From: Arenicellales bacterium
GTDB taxonomy: Bacteria; Pseudomonadota; Gammaproteobacteria; Arenicellales; UBA868
Direction of reading: 5' to 3'
Assembly (NCBI GenBank): GCA_028825345.1
Contig: JAPKAJ010000152.1
Span: forward strand, 1 to 5,815
Length of the DNA: 5,815 nt
A model generated the notes under the pieces. The model searched no databases, was not told the origin of the DNA, and was given only the letters and a program-made list of their open reading frames with translations. Below are positions 1 through 5,815 of the stretch, in pieces. Each line of letters starts with the position of its first letter. The first letter of the stretch is position 1. The position numbers and the translations under genes were made by a program.

Positions 1-30
1 AATCTCAAATTGCCTGCTCGGCCACAACAT
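1..30 (-). CDS. Possible 5' end of a divergent gene running off the left edge (tentative)
   Basis: Reading the minus strand, an ATG at 30-28 opens a frame (MLWPSRQFEI) that stays open to the window edge. It is preceded on the same strand by an AGGAG run at 38-34, only about 3 nt from the ATG. A second possible start lies in another frame, so the choice is not certain. Only ten codons are visible, so no family can be assigned. A regulator divergent from a solute-binding protein gene would be a common arrangement, and the xxRQFEI start is compatible with, but far from proof of, a LysR-type regulator N-terminus. It could equally be chance open frame. Confidence 0.2.
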   Translation of the reverse strand, partial: MLWPSRQFEI

Positions 31-97
31 TCGCTCCTCACCATTGATCGCATCTGTCGTTTGGGATCCCTTTAGTCACGATTGGCTGGTCGACTTA

Positions 98-126
98 TTG
101 ACGTCTGGATAATCATCTGTAATCAT
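98..126 (+). promoter_or_regulatory. Candidate sigma70-like promoter for the TAXI gene
   Basis: A TTGACG box (98-103, five of six to the -35 consensus) is followed after 17 nt by AATCAT (121-126, four of six to TATAAT). An alternative -10, GATAAT at 108-113, matches five of six but has no good -35 at the right distance. The site lies about 80 nt upstream of the chosen start codon, in non-coding DNA. This is pattern matching only. Confidence 0.3.
110..126 (+). repeat. Direct repeat TAATCAT x2, 10-bp period
   Basis: TAATCAT occurs at 110-116 and again at 120-126, exactly 10 bp apart, so both copies face the same side of the helix. They overlap the candidate -10 region. This would suit a DNA-binding regulator of the TAXI gene, but two 7-mers in an AT-rich leader can also arise by chance. 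Confidence 0.3.
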
Positions 127-194
127 TGGAACAACACGAGGCACTGTCTTCCAGGACGTAAGCCAATGCTCCGGCGTAAATTAACAACTCCATT

Positions 195-202
195 GGAGAG
201 GG
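195..202 (+). promoter_or_regulatory. Strong ribosome binding site that sets the TAXI start
   Basis: GGAGAGGG lies 5 nt before the ATG at 208-210 (9 nt from its GGAG core). It decides the start: the frame is open back to a TTG at 82, but that extension would bury the signal peptide 42 residues into the protein. The GGAG is also the right arm of a perfect 11-bp palindrome, CTCCATTGGAG, at 188-198, which could fold as a small hairpin covering the site. Confidence 0.75.
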
Positions 203-207
203 AAAAA

Positions 208-1218
208 ATGAGATTAACCAAATTTATCAAGAGTATCAGTACTGTTATTGGCATTGTAGCAGTGGGAATCACCTCTAGTGTCCAAGCCGATCTCTACCGA
301 GTAACATCAATAGCACCGGGCATGTCGCCGTTCGTGGTCAATACAGCAATTGCCAAGGTTGTTGCAAAACATGTCCCGGGTATCGAAATGCAGGTTCGAG
401 CCACGGGTGCAGCGACCCGGCATGTGATCGAGGCGGCTCAAGGGAAAGTCGACTTTCTCTTTAGTTCAGGAACCATTAACTGGTTAATGGTTAAGAATTT
501 CGGCCCATATAAGAATATGGAAAATGCACCGGAGTTAGAGAAGAATCTCGGCATGATTTTCTCCTACGAGATAGGCCCCTACCACTATATCACCCGTGCT
601 GACAGTGGCATCAAACAACTCGAGGACATCGTCGGCAAGAAAATTTTTGCCGGCCCTCCGGGCGGAGCTGCCAAACGGGTAGTGCTGGGCAATATCAAAC
701 TGACGACAGGCCTTGAGGGTGGCAAAGATTTTGAGGTTATCGAATTTGGCTTTGATGCTGCTATTCAGGCGTTTCAGGATGACAAGATTGATATGATTGT
801 TCTACCGACAAACGTCCCCAGTTCCTCGGTAAGCCAGTTTGCGCTGACCAAGGAGATTCGACTGCTGGATATCGATACAGCAAAGATCGCCGCGTCCTGG
901 AAACCGTGGCAGAGTGGAACGGTGAACGAAATACTACCGGATGCATATGGAAGCAACCAGGTAAATACCAGTGCCGTGTCTACACATGGGGCGCTGGTTA
1001 ACTTCTCTGCACGTATGGATCTCGACGAGGAAGTGGTCTATCAGGTGACTAAGGCGATCTGGGAGCATGTTGACGAATTATACGAAGCTGCGGCCTGGAT
1101 GAAGAATACGGTCGTGCTGGAAAAAGCGCTTGAATACATTCCAAGTCGCCTTCACCCTGGGGCCGAAAGGTATTACAGGGAAATAGGTATGGCGATTCCG
1201 GATCCGGTAACGTACTAG
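208..1218 (+). CDS. TAXI family TRAP transporter solute-binding protein, periplasmic
   Basis: This is a 336-residue extracytoplasmic solute receptor of the TAXI (TRAP-associated extracytoplasmic immunogenic) family. Such proteins bind a small solute in the periplasm and pass it to a DctQM-type TRAP permease. Residues 1-27 form a Sec signal peptide: basic MRLTKFIK, a hydrophobic core, and VQA before the mature start DLYRV. Family marks follow in order: an N-terminal APGMSPF lobe, ATGAATRH near residue 66, GPPGGAAKR near 150, PTNVPSS near 200, and the C-terminal LHPGAERYYREIG (315-327). The length is normal for the family. The ATG at 208 is chosen for its strong Shine-Dalgarno and because it starts the signal peptide; the open frame upstream begins only with TTG. 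A terminator follows directly, so no permease is co-transcribed downstream; any permease must be upstream or elsewhere. The ligand cannot be read from sequence. Confidence 0.92.
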   Translation: MRLTKFIKSISTVIGIVAVGITSSVQADLYRVTSIAPGMSPFVVNTAIAKVVAKHVPGIEMQVRATGAATRHVIEAAQGKVDFLFSSGTINWLMVKNFGPYKNMENAPELEKNLGMIFSYEIGPYHYITRADSGIKQLEDIVGKKIFAGPPGGAAKRVVLGNIKLTTGLEGGKDFEVIEFGFDAAIQAFQDDKIDMIVLPTNVPSSSVSQFALTKEIRLLDIDTAKIAASWKPWQSGTVNEILPDAYGSNQVNTSAVSTHGALVNFSARMDLDEEVVYQVTKAIWEHVDELYEAAAWMKNTVVLEKALEYIPSRLHPGAERYYREIGMAIPDPVTY

Positions 1219-1251
1219 ACTAAGCGCCCAAATAGCTGAAACACTACTGAG

Positions 1252-1286
1252 GACCTTGCGAGCTCGATTGCTCGCAAGGTCTTTTT
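1252..1286 (+). terminator. Rho-independent terminator of the TAXI gene
   Basis: A perfect 12-bp stem, GACCTTGCGAGC (1252-1263) with GCTCGCAAGGTC (1270-1281), closes a 6-nt loop and is followed at once by TTTTT (1282-1286). It sits 33 nt after the TAXI stop codon. The left flank has no A run, so it should work for plus-strand transcription and is not an obvious bidirectional terminator for the opposing MFS gene. Confidence 0.93.
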
Positions 1287-1463
1287 ACCAATGAGCTAGA
1301 AGGTCGGAAACCTCAAAATTCAAGCAGTCAAATGAAGTGACAGAAAGTAGAAGGACTCCAAACTAAAATTTATTTCCGATATTGCAACAAAATAGTCCGC
1401 GTTGCTCTGCGGTCAATTCGGAAAAGGTACCCTACACAGAGTCAGATCACCAACACCCGCAAA
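1287..1463. other. Convergent intergenic spacer, no gene seen
   Basis: This 177-nt AT-richer spacer lies between the TAXI terminator and the stop of the opposing MFS gene. I see no convincing gene. For the minus-strand operon the only terminator-like structure is weak: a 4-bp stem CCGC/GCGG (1397-1400 with 1409-1412) followed, on the minus strand, by ACTATTTT. It may end poorly there, or be Rho-dependent. Confidence 0.5.
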
Positions 1464-2696
1464 CTAGCCTATCCGACTTCCTGACCCTCGAAGTAGTCGG
1501 CGCAGCGGTACCACAGCACCTATCAGCAATAACGCCACCAGGGCCAGGAGCGCCAGGGCGCTGCTGAATCCTCCAGAACCGCCATAGAGTACACCGATCG
1601 CTACCGGCCCACCCACGCCACCAATCTCAGCGGCTGAAAAGAAGAACCCCCCTGCAGTACCGGCCCGGCGCTCGCCAACCCCGGGCACCTCAACCAAAGT
1701 CAGAATCAGCACGGTCATCATAGAGCCACCGGCGATTCCCATCAGGATGAGTGCGAGATACAACGACGAGCCCATGCCCCCGATCAGGAACAGCAAACTC
1801 CCAAACAACGAACAGGTAAAAAGTGCAATCAGTATGCCAAAACGTCGTGGCCCGGTTGCCAATCGCGGTAAGGTCAATGCACTGATAATCCCCACCACCG
1901 CCGGCACGACCGCCAGCAGGCTGGCTTGCTTTAGCCCGGCACCAAAGTTATGCAACACCTCTACCAGCCAGTTACTCATCGCATGGTTGATCGAAAATAC
2001 ACCGATACTCATCAGTAGAATCAGCCGTACCGGCGCAAGAGACAAGACAGCGCCGATCTCGTCCCAAAGTGGAGCGTTTGGCGTAATCGGCCCAGATGGG
2101 CGAGCAACACCCCGGCCGACCAAAAGCCAGAATAATCCTGCTGCTAAAGCGGTAAACCCCCACAGAATCAGCACCAGACCCCAACGCCCTCCCAGCAGCG
2201 GCATCAGCACGGGCTGACTGAATAACAGCGACACCATGGTGCCAACGCCAGGGCCGGTAATATAAATACCCATTGCCAGGCCTCGCTCAGAACCGGTGAA
2301 ATTTGCACTGACCACTTTGGGGGCGCCGGCTGATATCAGGGGACCGCCCAGGCCAAACAAGGCAACCGCCGCCAATAGGTGAAAGTACTCCTGTGCGAAT
2401 CCACGCGCTATCCCGGAGGCACCGATCAGCAAGGCACCCCAAAACAACGCCCTGTGGGTGCCCATGCGGTCAAGAACCAGCCCGCAGGGAATGGCAGCGA
2501 AGATATAAATAAACTGCCAGGCCCCCAGCACGGTTCCCATGGAGGCGTGAGAGAAACCAAGGTCTGCCTCAATATCCGGAACCAACGGAGCCAATCCGGC
2601 CATATTGAGTCCAAAGGCCATGTACAGCGCCCACACGCCGGCGAGCTTCCACCAGCGCCCCGGTATTGGCTTAATCTGCGTCGATAACCCCTGCAC
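1464..2696 (-). CDS. Major facilitator superfamily transporter, CynX/NimT-like
   Basis: This 410-residue inner-membrane protein has about twelve hydrophobic helices (roughly 17-39, 54-74, 84-98, 105-124, 139-161, 173-195, then after a polar loop 223-246, 258-277, 285-305, 311-333, 343-369 and 378-397). The MFS motif A appears between helices 2 and 3 as GLVLDRMGTHR (72-82). The overall pattern, with helix 1 running into PLVPDIEADLGFS, resembles the CynX/NimT group, whose members move small anions such as cyanate or nitrate-related and amide compounds. The substrate is unknown here. The start is GTG at 2696-2694; an in-frame TAA at 2711-2709, four codons upstream, rules out a longer protein, and the next ATG would cut helix 1. 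It overlaps the DUF3726 gene by 26 nt, with GGGAG 3 nt and AAGG about 10 nt before the GTG, so translation is probably coupled. It is the last gene of the unit. Confidence 0.88.
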   Translation of the reverse strand: MQGLSTQIKPIPGRWWKLAGVWALYMAFGLNMAGLAPLVPDIEADLGFSHASMGTVLGAWQFIYIFAAIPCGLVLDRMGTHRALFWGALLIGASGIARGFAQEYFHLLAAVALFGLGGPLISAGAPKVVSANFTGSERGLAMGIYITGPGVGTMVSLLFSQPVLMPLLGGRWGLVLILWGFTALAAGLFWLLVGRGVARPSGPITPNAPLWDEIGAVLSLAPVRLILLMSIGVFSINHAMSNWLVEVLHNFGAGLKQASLLAVVPAVVGIISALTLPRLATGPRRFGILIALFTCSLFGSLLFLIGGMGSSLYLALILMGIAGGSMMTVLILTLVEVPGVGERRAGTAGGFFFSAAEIGGVGGPVAIGVLYGGSGGFSSALALLALVALLLIGAVVPLRRLLRGSGSRIG

Positions 2697-3399
2697 CAGC
2701 TCCCTGCCTTAAAGAACGGTCTGATTCCAAAACCAGCATCCTGTCGGCAAATGCCTTGAGGCACGCGACGGATCTGGCATCGGCGGTGAGGCCGGCTCGA
2801 CGCCCTACCCGAACGTGATCTTCGGCCAAGCTGTCATCCAAAATAAGTTCGGCACCATCATGACAAGGCTGCGTATCCGCATTTTGCACGGTAAAACCCC
2901 CGGCGCCGTTGTGTGTGCTTGTGGGCTGTTTTTTAAATCTATGAACGGTGGCTCCCCGCGGCATAATTTTGACTGAAAAGGCTTGCTCTTCGGTCACGAA
3001 CTGCAGGCGAAATGTACGTTGAGCTTCATTATTTGCCCACGCGAGTGCGCCCAAAACAAGCAAGGGACTGTCAACCTCAGGATAAGTTACAGATTTTCCG
3101 ACTGGCGGCCACCCAGTTTGGAGTGCATCCATCAAAAAGGCCGACAGGTAAACCGACGATAGCTTTTTGCCTGGCAGCGCCTTCAACTCATGTTGACTCC
3201 CATCAGTAACTTTTCCGGGGTTTGCGTCGCCGAGATCCAGGCTAGTTAGTGCATGGCAGATACTCCGGTCTGCCACAAATCCTCGTATTTGAAGCCATAA
3301 AACCGACTGCACAATATCTTCAGCAATACCTAAAGGTACGCCCACCCCAAGCGTTGCTTTAAGGACCAGTTGGCCGAACTCCGAGACTGACTGCCTCAC
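2671..3399 (-). CDS. DUF3726 family protein, function unknown
   Basis: The protein has 242 residues from the preferred GTG start. Its N-terminus resembles the DUF3726 pattern: a short helix leading into GVGVPLGIAED (18-28) and then a W-L motif (35-36). It ends with the characteristic SLRQGAGAGVIDAD (229-242), preceded by FADRMLVLES. The family is uncharacterised; from memory its members are found in proteobacteria. No signal peptide, membrane helix or known catalytic motif is visible, so it is probably cytoplasmic. The GTG at 3399-3397 overlaps the upstream stop TGA (3398-3396) as GTGA, a classic coupled junction, and puts the conserved domain at the very N-terminus. An ATG at 3417-3415, six codons upstream with GGTGG before it, is a real alternative (248 residues). 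Its 3' end overlaps the MFS gene. A role as partner or accessory factor of the large neighbouring protein is inference from position only. Confidence 0.8.
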   Translation of the reverse strand: MRQSVSEFGQLVLKATLGVGVPLGIAEDIVQSVLWLQIRGFVADRSICHALTSLDLGDANPGKVTDGSQHELKALPGKKLSSVYLSAFLMDALQTGWPPVGKSVTYPEVDSPLLVLGALAWANNEAQRTFRLQFVTEEQAFSVKIMPRGATVHRFKKQPTSTHNGAGGFTVQNADTQPCHDGAELILDDSLAEDHVRVGRRAGLTADARSVACLKAFADRMLVLESDRSLRQGAGAGVIDAD

Positions 3400-5138
3400 G
3401 CGGTATCGCCTGGCCATATGGCAAGCCACCAGTCGTCCACTGTGGCTGACTCCAGCTCGTCCGGTAACGGGGCACCCTGAAACATACAGATGCGGGTCCA
3501 CAAGGATGATTTAGGGTCAAACTTGGCGGCACCAAAAAAAGCCAATTTAAAACGCAAAATATCCAAGGGCGAACAAGTGCTGGCTAACAGGTTATCTCGA
3601 ATTTCGCCATAGGGGTACTGCCCTAGTGCTTGAACCCTGCGCACCAGGTGGCGGTGCTGCGGATGGGCAAAGAGAAACTCTGCCACGGTGACTCCATCCA
3701 GCGCTTGTGCCAGATCTGCCCGTAAAGCGGTCATGTCGCGGGCAATCGCAACCGGCATTTCACGGTCTGCACCTGGCTCTTCTTCGCGAACCCCAAAGCG
3801 GGGTTCGAGTTTATTTTCCGATACATACCAAAAATGGGTATTCTCTTTAGCATCACTAAAATCGAAATCCGCGGTCCAGTCGTACTGCGAGTCCATCAAC
3901 TCGCGCAAGTCTGCAACGGGCATGGTTACATCCATGCGCCGCTCCTTAGCAACATGAAACATATCCTCAAGATCGTCAGTACACTCAGGGTACAACTCGA
4001 GCATTAAGGCGACCAGCAACTCCTGGGCATCCAGACTGAGATTCTCCTCTGCCCAGTGATACAAGATATCCCAAAGTAATCCCGAGCCAGTGGATCCGGA
4101 CTTCGCAGCATCGAGCCAACCCCCAAAAGCCGCCAAGTCGTCGGCCAGTTGTTCATTGCGCACCTGGTAGGCAGGGTCATCAACCCGCCACTGCGCCAGG
4201 TGGGTCAACGCCCGTTGGCGCAACTGCTCGGCCCGCTGCAATTCAGCCAACTCGACTCGACTCATCGAGCGAACCCGGGCCAGCGCGATCTCACGCGCTG
4301 CGAACCACTGATGAAGTAACTCCGGATGATTCACTACAAAAGGCGCCATCCCAAGGCCTGTCGCATTACCAATTCCCAAAATCCGTTTCAGATCACGGTC
4401 CAAAGACACTGCCGTTTCAGGGGAGCGCTGTCGCGCTATATGCTCAAGTTGATCAAAGGTAAAAAGCCTGATCAGGTACACGGTCAGCATCTCGGCCGCA
4501 AAAGAATTCTGGGTTTCCGGCCGGGTGGCGATTCTGGAATGATCGCTGGCCCCGAACTTACCATTCCCGTAGACGGCTGTGGTGCGCATCAGGTAGCCCA
4601 CATCCATCAGCCGCTGAGGCTCGGGCTGGCGCCCGTTTGCAAGGCAATCGCAGGTGTACTTAAACAGTCGCAGGCTCCGGTTTGCCCGAGACAAGATAAG
4701 ATCAGTGGCTTCAAATCGTCCGGCCTCTTGAAGCGGCGCCTGCTGCCGAAGACGGTCAATGTCAGCATCGCCGGGAATGCCATCGAAAAGAACGAACGCA
4801 GCATCCCAGGCCGAGGCGATGACCCGGTCCGTCCGGTCACTGTCAGCCAGTGGGTTGGCGAAGACCACCAGGGAATAACACTGGTCAGGCAGCGAGACGG
4901 TATAGACCGCCGTGCCATAACCGGCATCATCCAGCTCAAAGCGCTCGCAGGAGATCTGCCAGTTTTCCGCAGCCATGCGACGTACCAGTAACCGCATAAA
5001 ACTAAGGCGTGTGGGAAAGGCCGCTCCCATACGGGTTAACCGGCAAACGACCTCGGGCGGTCTTAGCAAGGCTTTATCCAGCGCTCCTGTTGCACTGGCG
5101 CTCAATGGGCCTGCGGGGTTAATCACTCCCACATTCAT
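3396..5138 (-). CDS. Large conserved-looking protein of unknown function (580 aa)
   Basis: I do not recognise a named family. The predicted 580-residue protein is soluble, with no signal peptide or transmembrane helix. Visible blocks that look like functional cores are YLMRTTAVYGNGKFGASD (182-199), GIGNATGLGMAPF followed by HPELLHQWF (255-279), HFWYVSENKLEPRFGVREEE (435-454), YPYGEIRDNL (508-517) and a C-terminal DDWWLAIWPG (568-577). The region 280-310 is rich in Arg, Glu and Gln and likely helical. The glycine-rich GIGNATGLGMAPF could be a nucleotide or cofactor loop, but it fits neither a Walker A nor a clean Rossmann motif. The ATG at 5138 lies 13 nt after the dipeptidase stop but has no clear Shine-Dalgarno; a TTG at 5177 would add 13 residues and overlap the dipeptidase. 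It overlaps the DUF3726 gene by 4 nt. Tight packing between a dipeptidase and DUF3726 suggests all act on one substrate. Confidence 0.8.
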   Translation of the reverse strand: MNVGVINPAGPLSASATGALDKALLRPPEVVCRLTRMGAAFPTRLSFMRLLVRRMAAENWQISCERFELDDAGYGTAVYTVSLPDQCYSLVVFANPLADSDRTDRVIASAWDAAFVLFDGIPGDADIDRLRQQAPLQEAGRFEATDLILSRANRSLRLFKYTCDCLANGRQPEPQRLMDVGYLMRTTAVYGNGKFGASDHSRIATRPETQNSFAAEMLTVYLIRLFTFDQLEHIARQRSPETAVSLDRDLKRILGIGNATGLGMAPFVVNHPELLHQWFAAREIALARVRSMSRVELAELQRAEQLRQRALTHLAQWRVDDPAYQVRNEQLADDLAAFGGWLDAAKSGSTGSGLLWDILYHWAEENLSLDAQELLVALMLELYPECTDDLEDMFHVAKERRMDVTMPVADLRELMDSQYDWTADFDFSDAKENTHFWYVSENKLEPRFGVREEEPGADREMPVAIARDMTALRADLAQALDGVTVAEFLFAHPQHRHLVRRVQALGQYPYGEIRDNLLASTCSPLDILRFKLAFFGAAKFDPKSSLWTRICMFQGAPLPDELESATVDDWWLAIWPGDTA

Positions 5139-5151
5139 GGAATCGGATAGT

Positions 5152-5815
5152 TCAGGCAGGTCCGAACGATTTTTCAAAAAACGCCAGCCAGTTACCGCCC
5201 ATCACAGCGGCTACTGAATCCTGATCGAGCCCTACTTCTTCAAGCCCGCGTTTAATATTAGGAAAATGTCGGTTGTCCTCAAACCAGGCCGGCTGCGCGG
5301 GAAAGCCCGGCGTCGCCGCTGACCCTTCACCAAAATCCGTCTGCCGCGTCCACCGTCCATTGCGCATCCAAGTGACCACGCTATCGGGTTGGTCCTGGCA
5401 TAGATCAGAGCCGATGCCAATGTGGTCTATCCCGATAAGTTCCGCTGTGCTCGCCACCATACGGCAAAAGCTTTGCAAACTGCACTCGCTGCCATCACGC
5501 AGATGATGCGGGTATAGGGAAAACCCTATCATTCCTCCCGACTCCGCCAGTGCTTTAATTACTGTATCGGATTTGTTGCGCAAGGCGTCATGCCATGATG
5601 CGGGGTTGGCATGGGTAATCGCTATGGGTCGTGCAGACGCCTCTATGGCCTCCAGGGTCGAGCGCTCACCCGAGTGACTCATGTCCACCACAAGTCCAAC
5701 ACGATTCATTTCGGCGATGACCTGCCGGCCCATTCGGGTAATGCCTGAATCAACCTCCTCATAACAACCGGTCGCCAGCAAGGATTGATTGTTAGAGGAC
5801 AATTGCATAAACCGC
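5152..5815 (-). CDS. M19 family (membrane/renal-type) dipeptidase, C-terminal part
   Basis: This is the C-terminal two thirds of a zinc dipeptidase of peptidase family M19, which cleaves dipeptides, often with a D- or dehydro-residue at the C-terminal side. The frame is open through the right edge (RFMQLSSNN...), so about 110-130 residues are missing, including the HxD and glutamate metal ligands. Numbering from the internal Met at 5808, the two later metal histidines are H45 (VVDMSH) and H66 (AITHANP), 21 residues apart as in the human enzyme (His198/His219). Arg77 and Asp135 (IGIGSDL) fall at the spacing of its substrate-contacting Arg230 and Asp288. The C-terminus carries the usual MGGNWL motif. 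The Met at 5808 lies inside the conserved core and is not the start. No export signal can be judged. It is the most upstream visible gene of the minus-strand unit, and the promoter lies outside the window. Confidence 0.93.
   Translation of the reverse strand, partial: RFMQLSSNNQSLLATGCYEEVDSGITRMGRQVIAEMNRVGLVVDMSHSGERSTLEAIEASARPIAITHANPASWHDALRNKSDTVIKALAESGGMIGFSLYPHHLRDGSECSLQSFCRMVASTAELIGIDHIGIGSDLCQDQPDSVVTWMRNGRWTRQTDFGEGSAATPGFPAQPAWFEDNRHFPNIKRGLEEVGLDQDSVAAVMGGNWLAFFEKSFGPA

Noticed and set aside
82..207. N-terminal extension of the TAXI protein by 42 residues from a TTG
   Set aside because: It would place a clear Sec signal peptide in the middle of the protein, and the ATG at 208 has a strong Shine-Dalgarno.
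1389..1412. Terminator for the minus-strand operon
   Set aside because: Only a 4-bp stem with an 8-nt loop and a short, displaced T run. Too weak to call as a terminator.
1747..2217. Plus-strand open frame of 156 codons
   Set aside because: It lies antisense within the MFS gene, has a low-complexity Pro/Ser/Arg composition and no recognisable domain. It is a shadow of the real frame.
2426..2764. Minus-strand open frame of 112 codons between DUF3726 and MFS
   Set aside because: It overlaps both real genes in the third frame, is rich in Arg, Gly and Trp, and has no family resemblance.
3400..3501. Longer DUF3726 protein (start at 3501)
   Set aside because: It would overlap the upstream gene by over 100 nt, and the extra residues do not resemble the family. 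GTG 3399 or ATG 3417 fits better.
4607..4939. Minus-strand open frame of 110 codons
   Set aside because: It is a same-strand, alternate-frame shadow inside the 580-aa gene.
4326..4991. Plus-strand open frame of 221 codons
   Set aside because: It lies wholly antisense to the 580-aa gene, with no domain and no good ribosome binding site seen. The opposite frame has better protein character and operon spacing.
5139..5177. TTG start adding 13 residues to the 580-aa protein
   Set aside because: It would be a rare start codon overlapping the dipeptidase end. The ATG at 5138, 13 nt after the dipeptidase stop, is more likely, though it also lacks a clear Shine-Dalgarno.

Overview
The window looks like a piece of a Gram-negative, proteobacterial chromosome, moderately GC-rich and probably from a marine or environmental lineage. 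This rests on a Sec-exported TAXI-type TRAP solute-binding protein, a DUF3726 protein, an M19 dipeptidase and tightly overlapping genes. The sequence does not fix a genus.

Positions 1-207 are a leader or intergenic region with a candidate sigma70-like promoter, a pair of 10-bp-spaced TAATCAT repeats and a strong ribosome binding site. A divergent gene may leave the window at its left edge. Positions 208-1218 (+) encode the periplasmic TAXI solute-binding protein, followed at once by a textbook Rho-independent terminator (1252-1286). No TRAP permease is in the window.

From the right edge leftwards on the minus strand runs a four-gene, co-oriented unit: the C-terminal two thirds of an M19 (membrane/renal-type) dipeptidase (5815-5152), a 580-residue protein of no recognised family (5138-3396), a DUF3726 protein (3399-2671) and a 12-helix MFS transporter of the CynX/NimT type (2696-1464). 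The genes are 13 nt apart or overlap by 4 and 26 nt, so one mRNA with translational coupling is likely. The unit is convergent with the TAXI gene and separated from it by about 245 nt.

Working picture (inference): the dipeptidase hydrolyses a dipeptide or dipeptide-like amide, the MFS protein moves a small, perhaps anionic, substrate or product across the inner membrane, and the TAXI protein may capture a related solute in the periplasm. The 580-residue protein and the DUF3726 protein are the unexplained core and the most interesting part of the window. No RNA genes, IS elements, CRISPR arrays or attachment sites were seen.
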